Source: Mariniflexile sp. AS56 (GTDB lineage: Bacteria; Bacteroidota; Bacteroidia; Flavobacteriales; Flavobacteriaceae). Taken from it: a DNA stretch of 64,000 nt. The notes below the pieces were generated by a model, which did not search any database, was not told where the DNA came from, and saw nothing but the letters and a program-made list of their open reading frames with translations. This document shows positions 18,324 through 26,974 of this stretch, in pieces. The DNA lies in the NCBI RefSeq assembly GCF_030552475.1, contig NZ_JAUPED010000014.1, positions 31,787 through 95,786 of the forward strand, given 5' to 3'. The number at the start of each line of letters is the position of its first letter. Position 1 is the stretch's first letter. The position numbers and the translations under genes were made by a program.

Positions 18324-19178
18324 ATGAAACAAGTAAACATTGGTGGCGTACCAGAACATTTCAACTTAGCTTGGTATTTAACCTTAAAAAATGGGGAATA
18401 CAAAGAAGAGCAAATCAATTTACGATGGCAAGATTATCCTGATGGCACTGGCGCCATGTGTAAAGCGCTTCGAAACAAAGAAATTGATATTGCCGTTATA
18501 CTCACTGAAGGTATTATAAAAGATATTATTGATGGCAACCCTAGTAAAATTGTACAAACCTTTGTGCAAACACCTCTAAATTGGGGTATTCATGTAGCTA
18601 ACAACTCGCCATATAAAACCATTGAAGATTTAAAAGGAACAAAAGCAGCAATTAGTAGATATGGTTCTGGTTCTCATTTAATGGCTTACATCAATGCTGA
18701 AAATCATGGTTGGGATTTAAAAACCGATTTAAATTTTGAGGTTATAAACGATTTGAGTGGCGCGATTGAAGGCTTAACAAATGGTTCTGCCGATTATTTT
18801 ATGTGGGAGAAATTCACCACCAAACCTTTAGTAGATAATGGTACTTTTAGAAGAATAGGCAACTGCCCTACGCCTTGGCCTTGCTTTGTGATCGCAGTAC
18901 GTGAAGATTTTATCGAAACTAATAAAGAAGATTTAGAGACCATTTTACGCATTATAAATAACACGACTTCAGAATTTAAAGATATACCGAGTATTGATAG
19001 AAACATTGCTAACCGGTATGAGCAGCAATTGGAAGATGTTCAAGAATGGTTAAGTATTACCGAGTGGTCTCAAAGTTTAATCGATAAAAAAACAGTGACC
19101 ACCATTCAAAAAGAATTGTTTGCTTTGGATATCATTCCAGAAATGGTTTCTTATGAAAAGTTAACACATGTACTTTAG
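18324..19178 (+). CDS. Cytosolic solute-binding-protein-like protein (type 2 periplasmic-binding fold)
   Basis: 284 residues matching the NMT1/SsuA-type substrate-binding fold: VPEHFNLAWYLTLKNG, WQDYPDGTGAMCKAL, LKGTKAAISRYGSGSHLMAY and SADYFMWEKFTTKPLV. It has no signal peptide or lipobox, and no ABC permease or ATPase lies nearby, so it is probably a soluble cytosolic protein. Cytosolic members act as enzymes or ligand sensors (for example MqnA-like or THI5-like); which applies here is unknown. It lies 12 bp after the nucleoside phosphorylase gene. Confidence 0.8.
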   Translation: MKQVNIGGVPEHFNLAWYLTLKNGEYKEEQINLRWQDYPDGTGAMCKALRNKEIDIAVILTEGIIKDIIDGNPSKIVQTFVQTPLNWGIHVANNSPYKTIEDLKGTKAAISRYGSGSHLMAYINAENHGWDLKTDLNFEVINDLSGAIEGLTNGSADYFMWEKFTTKPLVDNGTFRRIGNCPTPWPCFVIAVREDFIETNKEDLETILRIINNTTSEFKDIPSIDRNIANRYEQQLEDVQEWLSITEWSQSLIDKKTVTTIQKELFALDIIPEMVSYEKLTHVL

Positions 19179-19223
19179 TTGAGCGTCATTTGACAAAACT
19201 AATCAACAGAATAACCTTCATTG

Positions 19224-20174
19224 ATGAAAATTAAACCATTTAGAATATCAATACTAGCTTTATTTATATTACTTCTATCTTGTAATACTAAAATTAAAGA
19301 GAATCTTAGCCTTGAAAGTCAATTAAATGAATTGATTAAAAACTTCGACGGCAATGCTCATTTATACGCAGAAAATCTTACAACTGGACAAGTCATAGAT
19401 ATTGAAGCAAGTAGTATTCATAATGCTGCAAGTGAAGCAAAACTTTACATTTTACTTACTTATGCTGAACAAGTTATTAGCGGCACTTTAGACCCTACCA
19501 GCCGAATAACACTAACAGAAGAAGATAAAGTTTTAGGTTCCGGTGTGTTGCGTTTCGAAATACTAGGAAACCAAGTTTCACTATCCTTTGTTGCATACTT
19601 AATGATGTCTATTTCTGATAATGTTGCAACTAATATATTATTGAGGGAAGTTGGAGGGATAGAAGCTGTCGATAAATTTTTGAAAAAAATTGGTATTAAT
19701 GATACCGAAGTAAAAGGCGAAGTTTTTAAAGGAGATTGGATTTCAACTTCAGCAAAGTCATTGGCAACTGCAGCTCAAATATTAGCACGACCAGAAAAAT
19801 ATGGCTATTCGAAAAAAGCAGCTGATTTATGCAAAAGCATTATGCTAAAACATTATGAGGATAATGGACTTGCTCGTCATTTGCCTTGGAGTCCATTTGT
19901 TGAAGAAGTGACAACTATGAAAGCATTCGGAAAATACAAACCAATATACGCTGGTATTGAATTATACGGCAAAGCAGGATTTACGCCAGGTTATCGAGGA
20001 GATGTTGCTTATATCAAAACATCTAAAAGTGAATATGTTATCGGACTAAAATGTATAAATGTAGATGATTCAAAACCGCTTAATTCGACGAATGCAGGAT
20101 TTGAATTTTCAGCAGAAATTGGTAGACTTTTTTATGATTATTGGGGCAAAGATGGAATAGACAAAAGAGAATAA
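19224..20174 (+). CDS. Class A beta-lactamase-like serine hydrolase, lipoprotein
   Basis: 316 residues from the ATG at 19224. Lipoprotein signal LFILLLSC (Cys20). Active-site motifs are Ser70-x-x-Lys73 (SEAK) and Ser131-Asp-Asn (SDN), both canonical. The third motif, normally KTG, reads KAG (250-252), and no clear omega-loop ExxLN is visible. Family members include true penicillinases and D,D-peptidase-like or other hydrolases; with these departures a beta-lactamase activity is not certain. It is anchored in the periplasm. It follows the five-gene run after a short gap and may have its own promoter. Confidence 0.82.
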   Translation: MKIKPFRISILALFILLLSCNTKIKENLSLESQLNELIKNFDGNAHLYAENLTTGQVIDIEASSIHNAASEAKLYILLTYAEQVISGTLDPTSRITLTEEDKVLGSGVLRFEILGNQVSLSFVAYLMMSISDNVATNILLREVGGIEAVDKFLKKIGINDTEVKGEVFKGDWISTSAKSLATAAQILARPEKYGYSKKAADLCKSIMLKHYEDNGLARHLPWSPFVEEVTTMKAFGKYKPIYAGIELYGKAGFTPGYRGDVAYIKTSKSEYVIGLKCINVDDSKPLNSTNAGFEFSAEIGRLFYDYWGKDGIDKRE

Positions 20175-20315
20175 AAACGAACGCACAACAATGTACATTA
20201 AAAATTATTAGTTTTACATTTATCAATGTAAGCAAACAAACACGCAACCCAGTAAAAACATAACCAATAAATGTTAATGTTAATCAAAATTACCACCTAA
20301 AAAATATTAAATATT

Positions 20316-20323
20316 TACTTTTG
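20316..20323 (+). promoter_or_regulatory. Candidate -7 box (TACTTTTG) of the TlpA-like gene
   Basis: TACTTTTG matches TAnnTTTG and sits 23 bp before the ATG at 20347. The -33 region shows no clear TTG. Confidence 0.45.
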
Positions 20324-20346
20324 AGTTTCAAAAATTAAACAAACAC

Positions 20347-21378
20347 ATGAAAAAACTACTATTACTAACAGCTGCTATTGCATTAATTGCTTGTAAAGAA
20401 GAACCTAAAGATTATGTTACATTATCTGGAAAAATAACAGACAAGAGTAGTGACTCGGTTGTTGTGAGATCACGCACGTTTTCAAAAACAATTAAAGTGA
20501 ATACAGATGGTACTTTTAGCGATACATTAAAAGTGGCAGCGGGTGTTTATAATTTTTATGATGGTAGTGAATCTACCAACCTATTTCTTAAAAATGGTTT
20601 CGATATTAACATTACTGTCGATACTAAAGAGTTTGATGAGTCTGTAAAATACACAGGCTTAGGTTCAGAACACAGTAGTTTTTTGGCTAAAAATAGTTTA
20701 ATGCAAGAAAAACTTTTAGATATTGATGCTTTAAGTAATTTGGATATGACTGGTTTGGATGCTAAATTCAATGAAATAAAAACGAGTTTAACGGAGTTTT
20801 ATAATGCCAATAAAGATATTGATAGTTCTATAATTAATGGATTATCTAAAAATATAGACCCGATGTTGAATTACTATAAAGGCTATATATCTGAATCTAT
20901 TGCCTTAAAAACAGAGTTAGCAAAAGGATCGCCATCACCAACTTTTAAAGATTATGAAAACTATAAAGGTGGTAAAACATCTTTATCAGATTTAAAAGGA
21001 AAATATGTGTATGTGGATGTTTGGGCTACTTGGTGTGGACCATGTAAAGTAGAAATACCCTCATTAAAAGCCTTAGAAAAACAATATCACGGAAAAAACA
21101 TTCAATTTGTGAGCTTATCTATTGATGATGATAGAAGTCATGGTAATTCTTGGGATAAAGCACGTGCCGATTGGAAGGCTATGATTGCCGACAAAAACTT
21201 AGGTGGGATTCAACTTTTTGCTCCAAACGGATGGCAATCGCAGTTTGTGGTAGATTACAAAGTAAAAGGGATTCCTAGGTTTATTTTAATAGACCCAAAT
21301 GGGAATGTGGTAACACCAGATGCTCCAAGACCATCAGACCCAAGTTTAACAGAATTATTTACTTCATTAAATATTTAG
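20347..21378 (+). CDS. TlpA/ResA-type thioredoxin-fold lipoprotein
   Basis: 343 residues. Lipoprotein signal ALIACKEE (Cys16). Residues about 20-120 form a DUF4369-like beta domain (TLSGKITDKSSDSVVVR). The C-terminal thioredoxin domain has the redox motif WCGPC (Trp229 to Cys233) in DVWATWCGPCKVEIP, and the cis-Pro in VKGIPRFILID. It probably reduces or exchanges disulfides in the periplasm, as do TlpA-like proteins in cytochrome c maturation or oxidative defence. It is a single gene ending at a strong bidirectional terminator. Confidence 0.9.
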   Translation: MKKLLLLTAAIALIACKEEPKDYVTLSGKITDKSSDSVVVRSRTFSKTIKVNTDGTFSDTLKVAAGVYNFYDGSESTNLFLKNGFDINITVDTKEFDESVKYTGLGSEHSSFLAKNSLMQEKLLDIDALSNLDMTGLDAKFNEIKTSLTEFYNANKDIDSSIINGLSKNIDPMLNYYKGYISESIALKTELAKGSPSPTFKDYENYKGGKTSLSDLKGKYVYVDVWATWCGPCKVEIPSLKALEKQYHGKNIQFVSLSIDDDRSHGNSWDKARADWKAMIADKNLGGIQLFAPNGWQSQFVVDYKVKGIPRFILIDPNGNVVTPDAPRPSDPSLTELFTSLNI

Positions 21379-21417
21379 ACTACTTAATATAAAACATAGC
21401 CTTGCGAGGTTAAAATT

Positions 21418-21461
21418 AAGCCACGAATACACTAATAGAATTGTGTGTTCGTGGCTTTTTT
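21418..21461. terminator. Bidirectional intrinsic terminator
   Basis: A 15-base arm at 21418-21432 pairs with 21443-21457 (one mismatch), loop about 10 bases, followed by a T-run on the plus strand. It separates the convergent tlpA-like and nnr genes. Confidence 0.85.
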
Positions 21462-21465
21462 AATT

Positions 21466-23034
21466 CTACTTTTTCTGCTTCTTATTTTCAACCGTTTCCT
21501 CTGGCTGTACAGGCGGTTGCTCTGGTTGTTTAAATAGATCTTTATACGCTTCTCCAAGAAATTCGATAACATGACTAGAAATCAAACTTTGATAACCATA
21601 ATCTTCAATGGCTATATCTCCCGATTTCCCATGTAAATAAACGCCAAAAACACTAGCATCGAGAGCACTATAGCCTTGCGCTATTAAACCTGTTATGATA
21701 CCCGTTAATACATCGCCACTTCCTGCAGTTGCTAAACCAGGATTTCCTGTTGAATTCACATATAACTTCTCTTGAAATACCGTTATACTATGAGCGCCTT
21801 TAATTATAACAATTAAGTTGTGCTTTTTAGAGAAGGCTTTCGCTTTATTTATTTTATCAAAGTCATCTGTCCATTTTCCTAGTAAACGCTCTAATTCTTT
21901 AGGGTGTGGCGTTAAAATGGTTTGTTCTGGCAGTAATTTTAAAAACGTCTTATTCTTTCCCAAAATATTAATACCATCGGCATCTATAACCAGTGGGGTT
22001 TTATTCATTTTTAAAAAGGCTTCAAAAGCTTCAACTGTTTCTTTATCTGTGCCCGCTCCTACTCCAAAAGCAATAACCGTTGGTTTTATTTTGAAACTAA
22101 TATTTGTTGTTTTTTCATCGTTTACATCTGTGAGCACCATAGCTTCTGGAAATGCGCTCTGCAAAGGTATATAGCCGCATTTAGGAACATAGGCCGTAAC
22201 CAAACCTGCCCCCGAACTTAAAGCCGCTCTACTCGCTAAAGTAACGGCTCCTATTTTACCATAACTACCACCAATAATTAAGCAATGTCCAAATTCGCCT
22301 TTATGCGAAAATTTATCTCTAGGTTTATAAATGGGCAACATTTCATGTTTCCCTATTAGTTCCACTTGGGTTTCCGTTGCAGATAAAAACTCGGGATCTA
22401 AACCAATATCTAAAACTTCCCATTGCACTGTGTATTTTGCTGTATCAGGTAAAAAGAACACCAATTTGGGTGTTACAAAACTTAAAGTGTAACCAGCCCA
22501 AACCACAGCATCTTCATCTTTAGGAACACTGTCTGTTTGCAAGCCTGAAGGAATATCAATCGATAAGGTGAAAGCTTTCGATTTTTTAAAATGAATAAAT
22601 AAGCCTTTTACCCATGCATCTACGGGTCTATTCAGTCCAATTCCAAAAATGGCATCAACAATAATATCTTCAGGGTTAATTTCCGGAAAATCTTCTTCAC
22701 AACTTAAAAGCGTTGGCCATTGTTTCGTAACGTTCTTGATTCTATCATAATTAATTAAAAAATCTTTAGATCGTTTGTCGCTACAATTTACAACATAGGT
22801 TTTAACATTGTAACCATCTAAAATTAAATGTCTCGACAAAACCAAACCATCCCCTCCATTATTCCCGATGCCGCAAAACACATGAATAGGCACTTGCGCA
22901 CCTTGTAAACGCACATGCATCCAATTGAAAATTTGTGCACCGGCACGTTCCATTAAGTCGGTTGAAGATATATTTTGACGCGAAACAGTGAGAGCATCTC
23001 CTTGGTAAATTTGTTCTTTTGAGAAAATTTTCAT
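21466..23034 (-). CDS. nnr: Bifunctional NAD(P)H-hydrate epimerase/dehydratase (Nnr)
   Basis: 522 residues. The N-terminal YjeF_N epimerase domain (about 1-210) shows GIGNNGGDGLVLSRHL and VDAIFGIGLNRP. The C-terminal ribokinase-like dehydratase (about 225-500) shows GGSYGKIGAVTLASRAAL, LTPHPKELERLLG and GNPGLATAGSGDVLTGI. It repairs hydrated NADH and NADPH. The length matches the fused family. The last 20 residues are a Pro/Gln/Glu/Lys tail of no known role. The gene stands alone between two terminator-like or AT-rich gaps. Confidence 0.95.
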   Translation of the reverse strand: MKIFSKEQIYQGDALTVSRQNISSTDLMERAGAQIFNWMHVRLQGAQVPIHVFCGIGNNGGDGLVLSRHLILDGYNVKTYVVNCSDKRSKDFLINYDRIKNVTKQWPTLLSCEEDFPEINPEDIIVDAIFGIGLNRPVDAWVKGLFIHFKKSKAFTLSIDIPSGLQTDSVPKDEDAVVWAGYTLSFVTPKLVFFLPDTAKYTVQWEVLDIGLDPEFLSATETQVELIGKHEMLPIYKPRDKFSHKGEFGHCLIIGGSYGKIGAVTLASRAALSSGAGLVTAYVPKCGYIPLQSAFPEAMVLTDVNDEKTTNISFKIKPTVIAFGVGAGTDKETVEAFEAFLKMNKTPLVIDADGINILGKNKTFLKLLPEQTILTPHPKELERLLGKWTDDFDKINKAKAFSKKHNLIVIIKGAHSITVFQEKLYVNSTGNPGLATAGSGDVLTGIITGLIAQGYSALDASVFGVYLHGKSGDIAIEDYGYQSLISSHVIEFLGEAYKDLFKQPEQPPVQPEETVENKKQKK

Positions 23035-23167
23035 GTGTAGATTGTATTTTTAATCAACACTAATATTACGCATTTTTAAATTTTAAATCAAACAGAAGTT
23101 TATATAATGAAAAAAAACTTAACTAAAATAGCTAAGGATTTACAAGCGTTTTTTGAAAAGCAATTTC

Positions 23168-23815
23168 TTACTCTTTAATAAATTTTATTATATCAAGATC
23201 GTCTAACTTTAAAAGATACATGCCGTTTTCCAAAAAGCGGACATCAATTTTATTATTGTAAGACACTGTGCCTCTTGCCAATTCTTTCCCTGTCATACTG
23301 TAAATAATATAGTTTTTGGTATCCATCAACCCTGATAAACTAATATAACTAGTTGAAGGATTGGGGTATGTTTTAATTCTCGTTTTTAAACTAACATCAA
23401 TATTCGATTGCGTACTCGTGTCTATCGTGCTTAAGTTTCCATAAAATACACCACCATCTGTGATGGTGAAAGACCGAATGTAATACATGGAATTAGCTGT
23501 TAAATCTACTAATTTATGGGTGAAAGACCCGCCTATTGATTCTGTAATTATCTTAGTATCTAAAACAGTAGGTAGGGTTTCAGAAGTACTAAAAACGAAT
23601 CCACTTTCTAAAATTACCGCATCTTTGGTGTCTGCGATTTCTCCCATCAAATCAATCGTATCTAAAGTATGGTTTAATACTGCTGAACCACTAATGTTGG
23701 GCGCTTCATTTTTTGAGGTAGTTGCAATCTCTTGGGCTAATTTTGGACTGTCTTGAGCGTGCATAAACACAACGAACAACAAGCACAGTAAAGTACATTT
23801 TCTTTTTGAGAGCAT
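23168..23815 (-). CDS. Secreted protein with C-terminal type IX secretion sorting domain
   Basis: 215 residues from the ATG at 23815, chosen because it gives a signal peptide (CTLLCLLFVVFMHAQ); the frame extends upstream to 23887 but that would bury the signal. The middle (about 55-125) is a fibronectin III-like beta domain. The last 75 residues are a type A sorting domain: TYPNPSTSYISL, IYSMTGKELARG, FLENGMYLLKL. Such proteins are exported by the gliding-linked T9SS and released or bound to the cell surface. No enzymatic domain is visible. Confidence 0.85.
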   Translation of the reverse strand: MLSKRKCTLLCLLFVVFMHAQDSPKLAQEIATTSKNEAPNISGSAVLNHTLDTIDLMGEIADTKDAVILESGFVFSTSETLPTVLDTKIITESIGGSFTHKLVDLTANSMYYIRSFTITDGGVFYGNLSTIDTSTQSNIDVSLKTRIKTYPNPSTSYISLSGLMDTKNYIIYSMTGKELARGTVSYNNKIDVRFLENGMYLLKLDDLDIIKFIKE

Positions 23816-24134
23816 TTGGGATGAGGTTTTGAAGAGACTTATATTAATTACCGGTACAAATATGCGAAAACCTTTATTTTCTAACACATTTAATCATGTA
23901 AATATGATTTTAAACGATATAATTTAACAAATATTGTTAAAAGTGAACACTAATTTCAGTGTTACGCATTCACAAAACCAAATGAGGCATAAAGGTACAC
24001 TTTAAAACCCCTTCTAAATTATTATAGATTTTTCAATACATATTTTAAATAGTCGTTTTTCTTAAACGAAACTTGTATGAATATAAGAATAACGTAAAAA
24101 AGGATTTTTAATTTTTTTATAAGTTTAAATGTGA
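23816..24134. other. Intergenic region upstream of the threonine operon, two palindromes
   Basis: No gene is seen. A perfect palindrome TTAACAA-ATA-TTGTTAA occupies 23924-23940 and a hairpin AACACT-N6-AGTGTT occupies 23946-23963. The first looks like a dimer operator site for a helix-turn-helix regulator of either the T9SS gene (minus) or a transcript to the right. The rest is AT-rich. Confidence 0.45.
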
Positions 24135-24142
24135 TATTTTTG
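24135..24142 (+). promoter_or_regulatory. Candidate -7 box (TATTTTTG) of the thr operon
   Basis: TATTTTTG matches TAnnTTTG; a transcript starting a few bases downstream would begin about 15 bases before the Thr-rich leader ORF at 24164. No good -33 TTG is visible. Confidence 0.5.
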
Positions 24143-24163
24143 AATTCTATTATTATAGATATA

Positions 24164-24271
24164 ATGAATCATTTAAGCCAAAATACAAATACAACTGTTT
24201 CTTTTTCAACAAAAGAAACCACGTTTATTTTTGGTACAACTACAATTATTACAACCCTTTGGGGTTGCTAA
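24164..24271 (+). CDS. thrL: Threonine-rich leader peptide of the thr operon
   Basis: A 35-codon ORF (ATG 24164, TAA 24269-24271), too short for usual gene calling. 11 of 35 residues are Thr and 3 are Ile. The end reads FGTTTIITTLWGC, with five Thr and two Ile codons within seven positions (24236-24256). This mirrors the E. coli thrL peptide (Thr/Ile runs), where stalling at Thr or Ile codons stops attenuation of thrABC. It sits 170 bp before thrA. The hairpin at 24252-24267 overlaps its last codons. There is no homology claim: the match is by composition, position and arrangement. The role is inferred. Confidence 0.78.
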   Translation: MNHLSQNTNTTVSFSTKETTFIFGTTTIITTLWGC

Positions 24272-24333
24272 TTATATATTCTTCGGGTTATCTTTGTGGT
24301 TTTTATAATCACAACATCTTTAATATTTTATTT
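24252..24333 (+). promoter_or_regulatory. Putative attenuator hairpins between thrL and thrA
   Basis: Three pairings can be drawn. First, CAACCC (24252-24257) with GGGTTG (24262-24267), overlapping the leader stop, like a pause hairpin. Second, TTGTGGTT (24294-24301) with AATCACAA (24307-24314), 8 bp including one G-T pair, followed by a T-rich stretch (CATCTTTAATATTTTATTT), a terminator candidate. Third, an alternative 9-bp pairing of 24214-24222 (AGAAACCAC, inside thrL) with 24296-24304, which would break the second. Mutual exclusion is what attenuation needs. The T-run is imperfect, so Rho-dependent or structure-based control is possible. Confidence 0.55.
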
Positions 24334-24441
24334 AAATCATCAATTCAATAAAACATGCACCTTCCATATTGAGGTTTCGAAATCAAAAGAAAAAATTATA
24401 TGGAAATAACATGTGACTGACAAAAAAATAAATAAAAACAC

Positions 24442-26886
24442 ATGAAAGTTTTAAAATTTGGAGGAACTTCTGTAGGTTCTTCAAAAAACATAAATAATGT
24501 TATTAGCATTTTAGAGAATTATGCTGAAAAGGATAAAGTAGTATGTGTTGTATCGGCAGTTGGCGGTATTACAGATAAATTACTTTTAGCGGGAAAACAA
24601 GCTCAAAATAAAGACACTACCTATATTGAAACCTTTAATTTAATTAAGGATATCCATTTTAACGTGGTTAATGAACTTAATCTAGGAAAGAGCTCATCCA
24701 TCATCCCTTTTATTGATGATAAACTAAATGCCCTTAAAAGTTTGTTAGACGGTATCTTTTTAATAAATGAACTGTCTCCAAAAACTTCTGATAAATTAGT
24801 GAGTTTTGGTGAACTATTATCATCTTATATTATTGCTGAAACCATGAAAAACCGTGAGTTATCTGCCGATAGTAAAAACTCACAAGATTTGATAGTTACT
24901 AATTCTAATTTCACAAAAGCGGAAGTAGATTATGCTATAACAAATAAAAATATTCAATCGTATTTTAATTCAGCAAGTCAACAAATTACCGTGCTTCCTG
25001 GTTTTATCTCTAGATCTAAAATAGGAGAACAAACCACTTTAGGTCGTGGAGGATCTGACTTTACAGCCGCCATTGTTGCTGCCGCCTTAAAGGTTGAACA
25101 GTTGGAAATTTGGACCGATGTAAGTGGTATGTACACTACCAACCCAAAATTGGTTAAACAAGCCTACCCTATCGATAAAATATCCTATCAAGAAGCGATG
25201 GAATTATCGCATTTCGGCGCTAAAGTATTGTATCCACCAACGGTGCAACCCGTTTTAGATTTGAATATCCCTATTCACATTAAAAATACTTTAGAACCAG
25301 AAGCTGCAGGAACGGTTATCTCTAACGAAGAAACTTTTTCTTCTTCACCTGTAAAAGGCATTAGTAACATTGGAAATATTGCTTTACTAACGCTTCAAGG
25401 AAGTGGTATGATTGGTATTCCTGGTTTTTCTAAACGTTTGTTTGAAACACTTTCACAGGAAAAAATAAACATCATTTTAATTACGCAAGCCTCTTCAGAG
25501 CATTCTATTTGTTTAGGTATTGATGAAAATGATGCTGAATTAGCTCAAACAGCTATCGATGCTGCCTTCGAAAATGAAATTGCTTTACATAAAATTGATC
25601 CTATTATAGTTGAAAAAGACTTGTCTATTATCGCTTTAGTGGGTGATAACATGAAAAATCACCAAGGTATTAGCGGTAAAATGTTTAGTACTTTAGGGAA
25701 AAACAACATTAATATTAGAGCCATTGCTCAAGGGGCTTCAGAGAAAAATATTTCAGCTGTTATTTTACAAAGCGATGTTAAAAAAGCGTTGAACACACTG
25801 CACGAACAATTTTTTGAAACCAAAACAAAACAACTTAATATTTTTATTACTGGTGTTGGAAATGTGGGAGAAAAATTAGTTGAACAAATAAAACAACAAC
25901 GTAAATACCTAAAAGAAAACTTAAAAATCAACTTACGAATTGCGGGATTATCCAATTCTAGAAAAATGATTTTTAGTGAAGATGGTATCGATCTAACTAA
26001 TTGGAAAGAACAATTAGAAAATGGTGAGCAAGCGACTTTAGACGGCTTTTTTGAAAACACAAAAGCTTTAAACCTTCGCAACAGTATTTTTGTAGATGTC
26101 ACTGCAAACAAAGAAGTTGCTGGTTTATATGAAAAATATTTACGACAAAGTATTGGTGTAGTCGCTTGTAACAAAATTGCATGTTCTAGCGATTATGAAA
26201 ACTACACCTTATTAAAACGATTATCGTTAAAATACAATGCGCCTTACCTATTCGAAACGAATGTGGGTGCTGGGTTGCCAATTATAGACACTTTAAACAA
26301 TTTAATAGCTTCGGGTGATAAAATCACATCGATCCATGCAGTATTATCTGGAAGTTTAAATTTCGTGTTTAATAATTTCAATGATACAACTAAATTTTAC
26401 GATGTTGTAAAACAAGCTGCTGCAGAAGGTTACACAGAACCAGACCCAAGAATCGATTTAAGTGGTGTCGATGTAGCCAGAAAAATACTAATTCTTGCTA
26501 GAGAAAGCGGTGTTGAAATGAATTTAGAGGATATTGAAAACACACCATTCTTATCAGATTCTGGAATGAAAAGTGACTCGGTAGACGATTTTTATCAAAC
26601 ACTTATTAAAGACGAAGCACATTACCAAGGTTTATATGCTTCCGCGAAAGCGAAAGACTGCCAATTAAAATATGTGGCTCAATTTAATGATGGTAAAGCA
26701 AACGTGAGTTTACAGGAAATACCAAGCGACCACCCGTTTTATAACCTACAAGGAAAAGATAATATCGTTATGTTTTACACGCAACGCTACCCAGAACAAC
26801 CTATGATTATTAAAGGTGCTGGTGCTGGTGCAGAAGTAACTGCTTCTGGTTTATTTGCTGATATTATTAGAGTTGGAAACGATTAA
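24442..26886 (+). CDS. thrA: Bifunctional aspartate kinase / homoserine dehydrogenase I
   Basis: 814 residues, close to the E. coli ThrA length (820). Aspartate kinase domain about 1-290 (KFGGTSVGSS, GRGGSDFTAA, TDVSGMYTTNP). Two ACT regulatory regions about 310-460 (LITQASSEHSICLG, NIRAIAQGASEKNISAVI). Homoserine dehydrogenase about 465-812 (FITGVGNVGEKL Rossmann start, NKIACSSDYENY, FETNVGAGLPII, EPDPRIDLSGVDVARK). It catalyses the first and third steps from aspartate to homoserine, probably feedback-inhibited by threonine through the ACT domains. It is the first structural gene of thrABC, behind the Thr-rich leader. Confidence 0.96.
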   Translation: MKVLKFGGTSVGSSKNINNVISILENYAEKDKVVCVVSAVGGITDKLLLAGKQAQNKDTTYIETFNLIKDIHFNVVNELNLGKSSSIIPFIDDKLNALKSLLDGIFLINELSPKTSDKLVSFGELLSSYIIAETMKNRELSADSKNSQDLIVTNSNFTKAEVDYAITNKNIQSYFNSASQQITVLPGFISRSKIGEQTTLGRGGSDFTAAIVAAALKVEQLEIWTDVSGMYTTNPKLVKQAYPIDKISYQEAMELSHFGAKVLYPPTVQPVLDLNIPIHIKNTLEPEAAGTVISNEETFSSSPVKGISNIGNIALLTLQGSGMIGIPGFSKRLFETLSQEKINIILITQASSEHSICLGIDENDAELAQTAIDAAFENEIALHKIDPIIVEKDLSIIALVGDNMKNHQGISGKMFSTLGKNNINIRAIAQGASEKNISAVILQSDVKKALNTLHEQFFETKTKQLNIFITGVGNVGEKLVEQIKQQRKYLKENLKINLRIAGLSNSRKMIFSEDGIDLTNWKEQLENGEQATLDGFFENTKALNLRNSIFVDVTANKEVAGLYEKYLRQSIGVVACNKIACSSDYENYTLLKRLSLKYNAPYLFETNVGAGLPIIDTLNNLIASGDKITSIHAVLSGSLNFVFNNFNDTTKFYDVVKQAAAEGYTEPDPRIDLSGVDVARKILILARESGVEMNLEDIENTPFLSDSGMKSDSVDDFYQTLIKDEAHYQGLYASAKAKDCQLKYVAQFNDGKANVSLQEIPSDHPFYNLQGKDNIVMFYTQRYPEQPMIIKGAGAGAEVTASGLFADIIRVGND

Positions 26887-26913
26887 TCAATAAATAATTA
26901 ATAATAAAAGGAA

Positions 26914-26969
26914 TCTTAGTTTTTACAAACTAAACATGACTATTGCCAGTTCGAGCGCAATCGAGAACT
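26914..26969. repeat. Two hairpins in the thrA-thrB gap, one REP-like
   Basis: TTAGTTT-TTAC-AAACTAA spans 26914-26931. A second imperfect palindrome at 26948-26969 has outer arms AGTTC/GAACT and inner CGA/TCG; its AGTTCGAGCG...CGAGAACT form resembles a short dispersed repeat I recognise from Flavobacteriaceae genomes. It lies only a few bases before the thrB start. Confidence 0.55.
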
Positions 26970-26974
26970 ATTAA

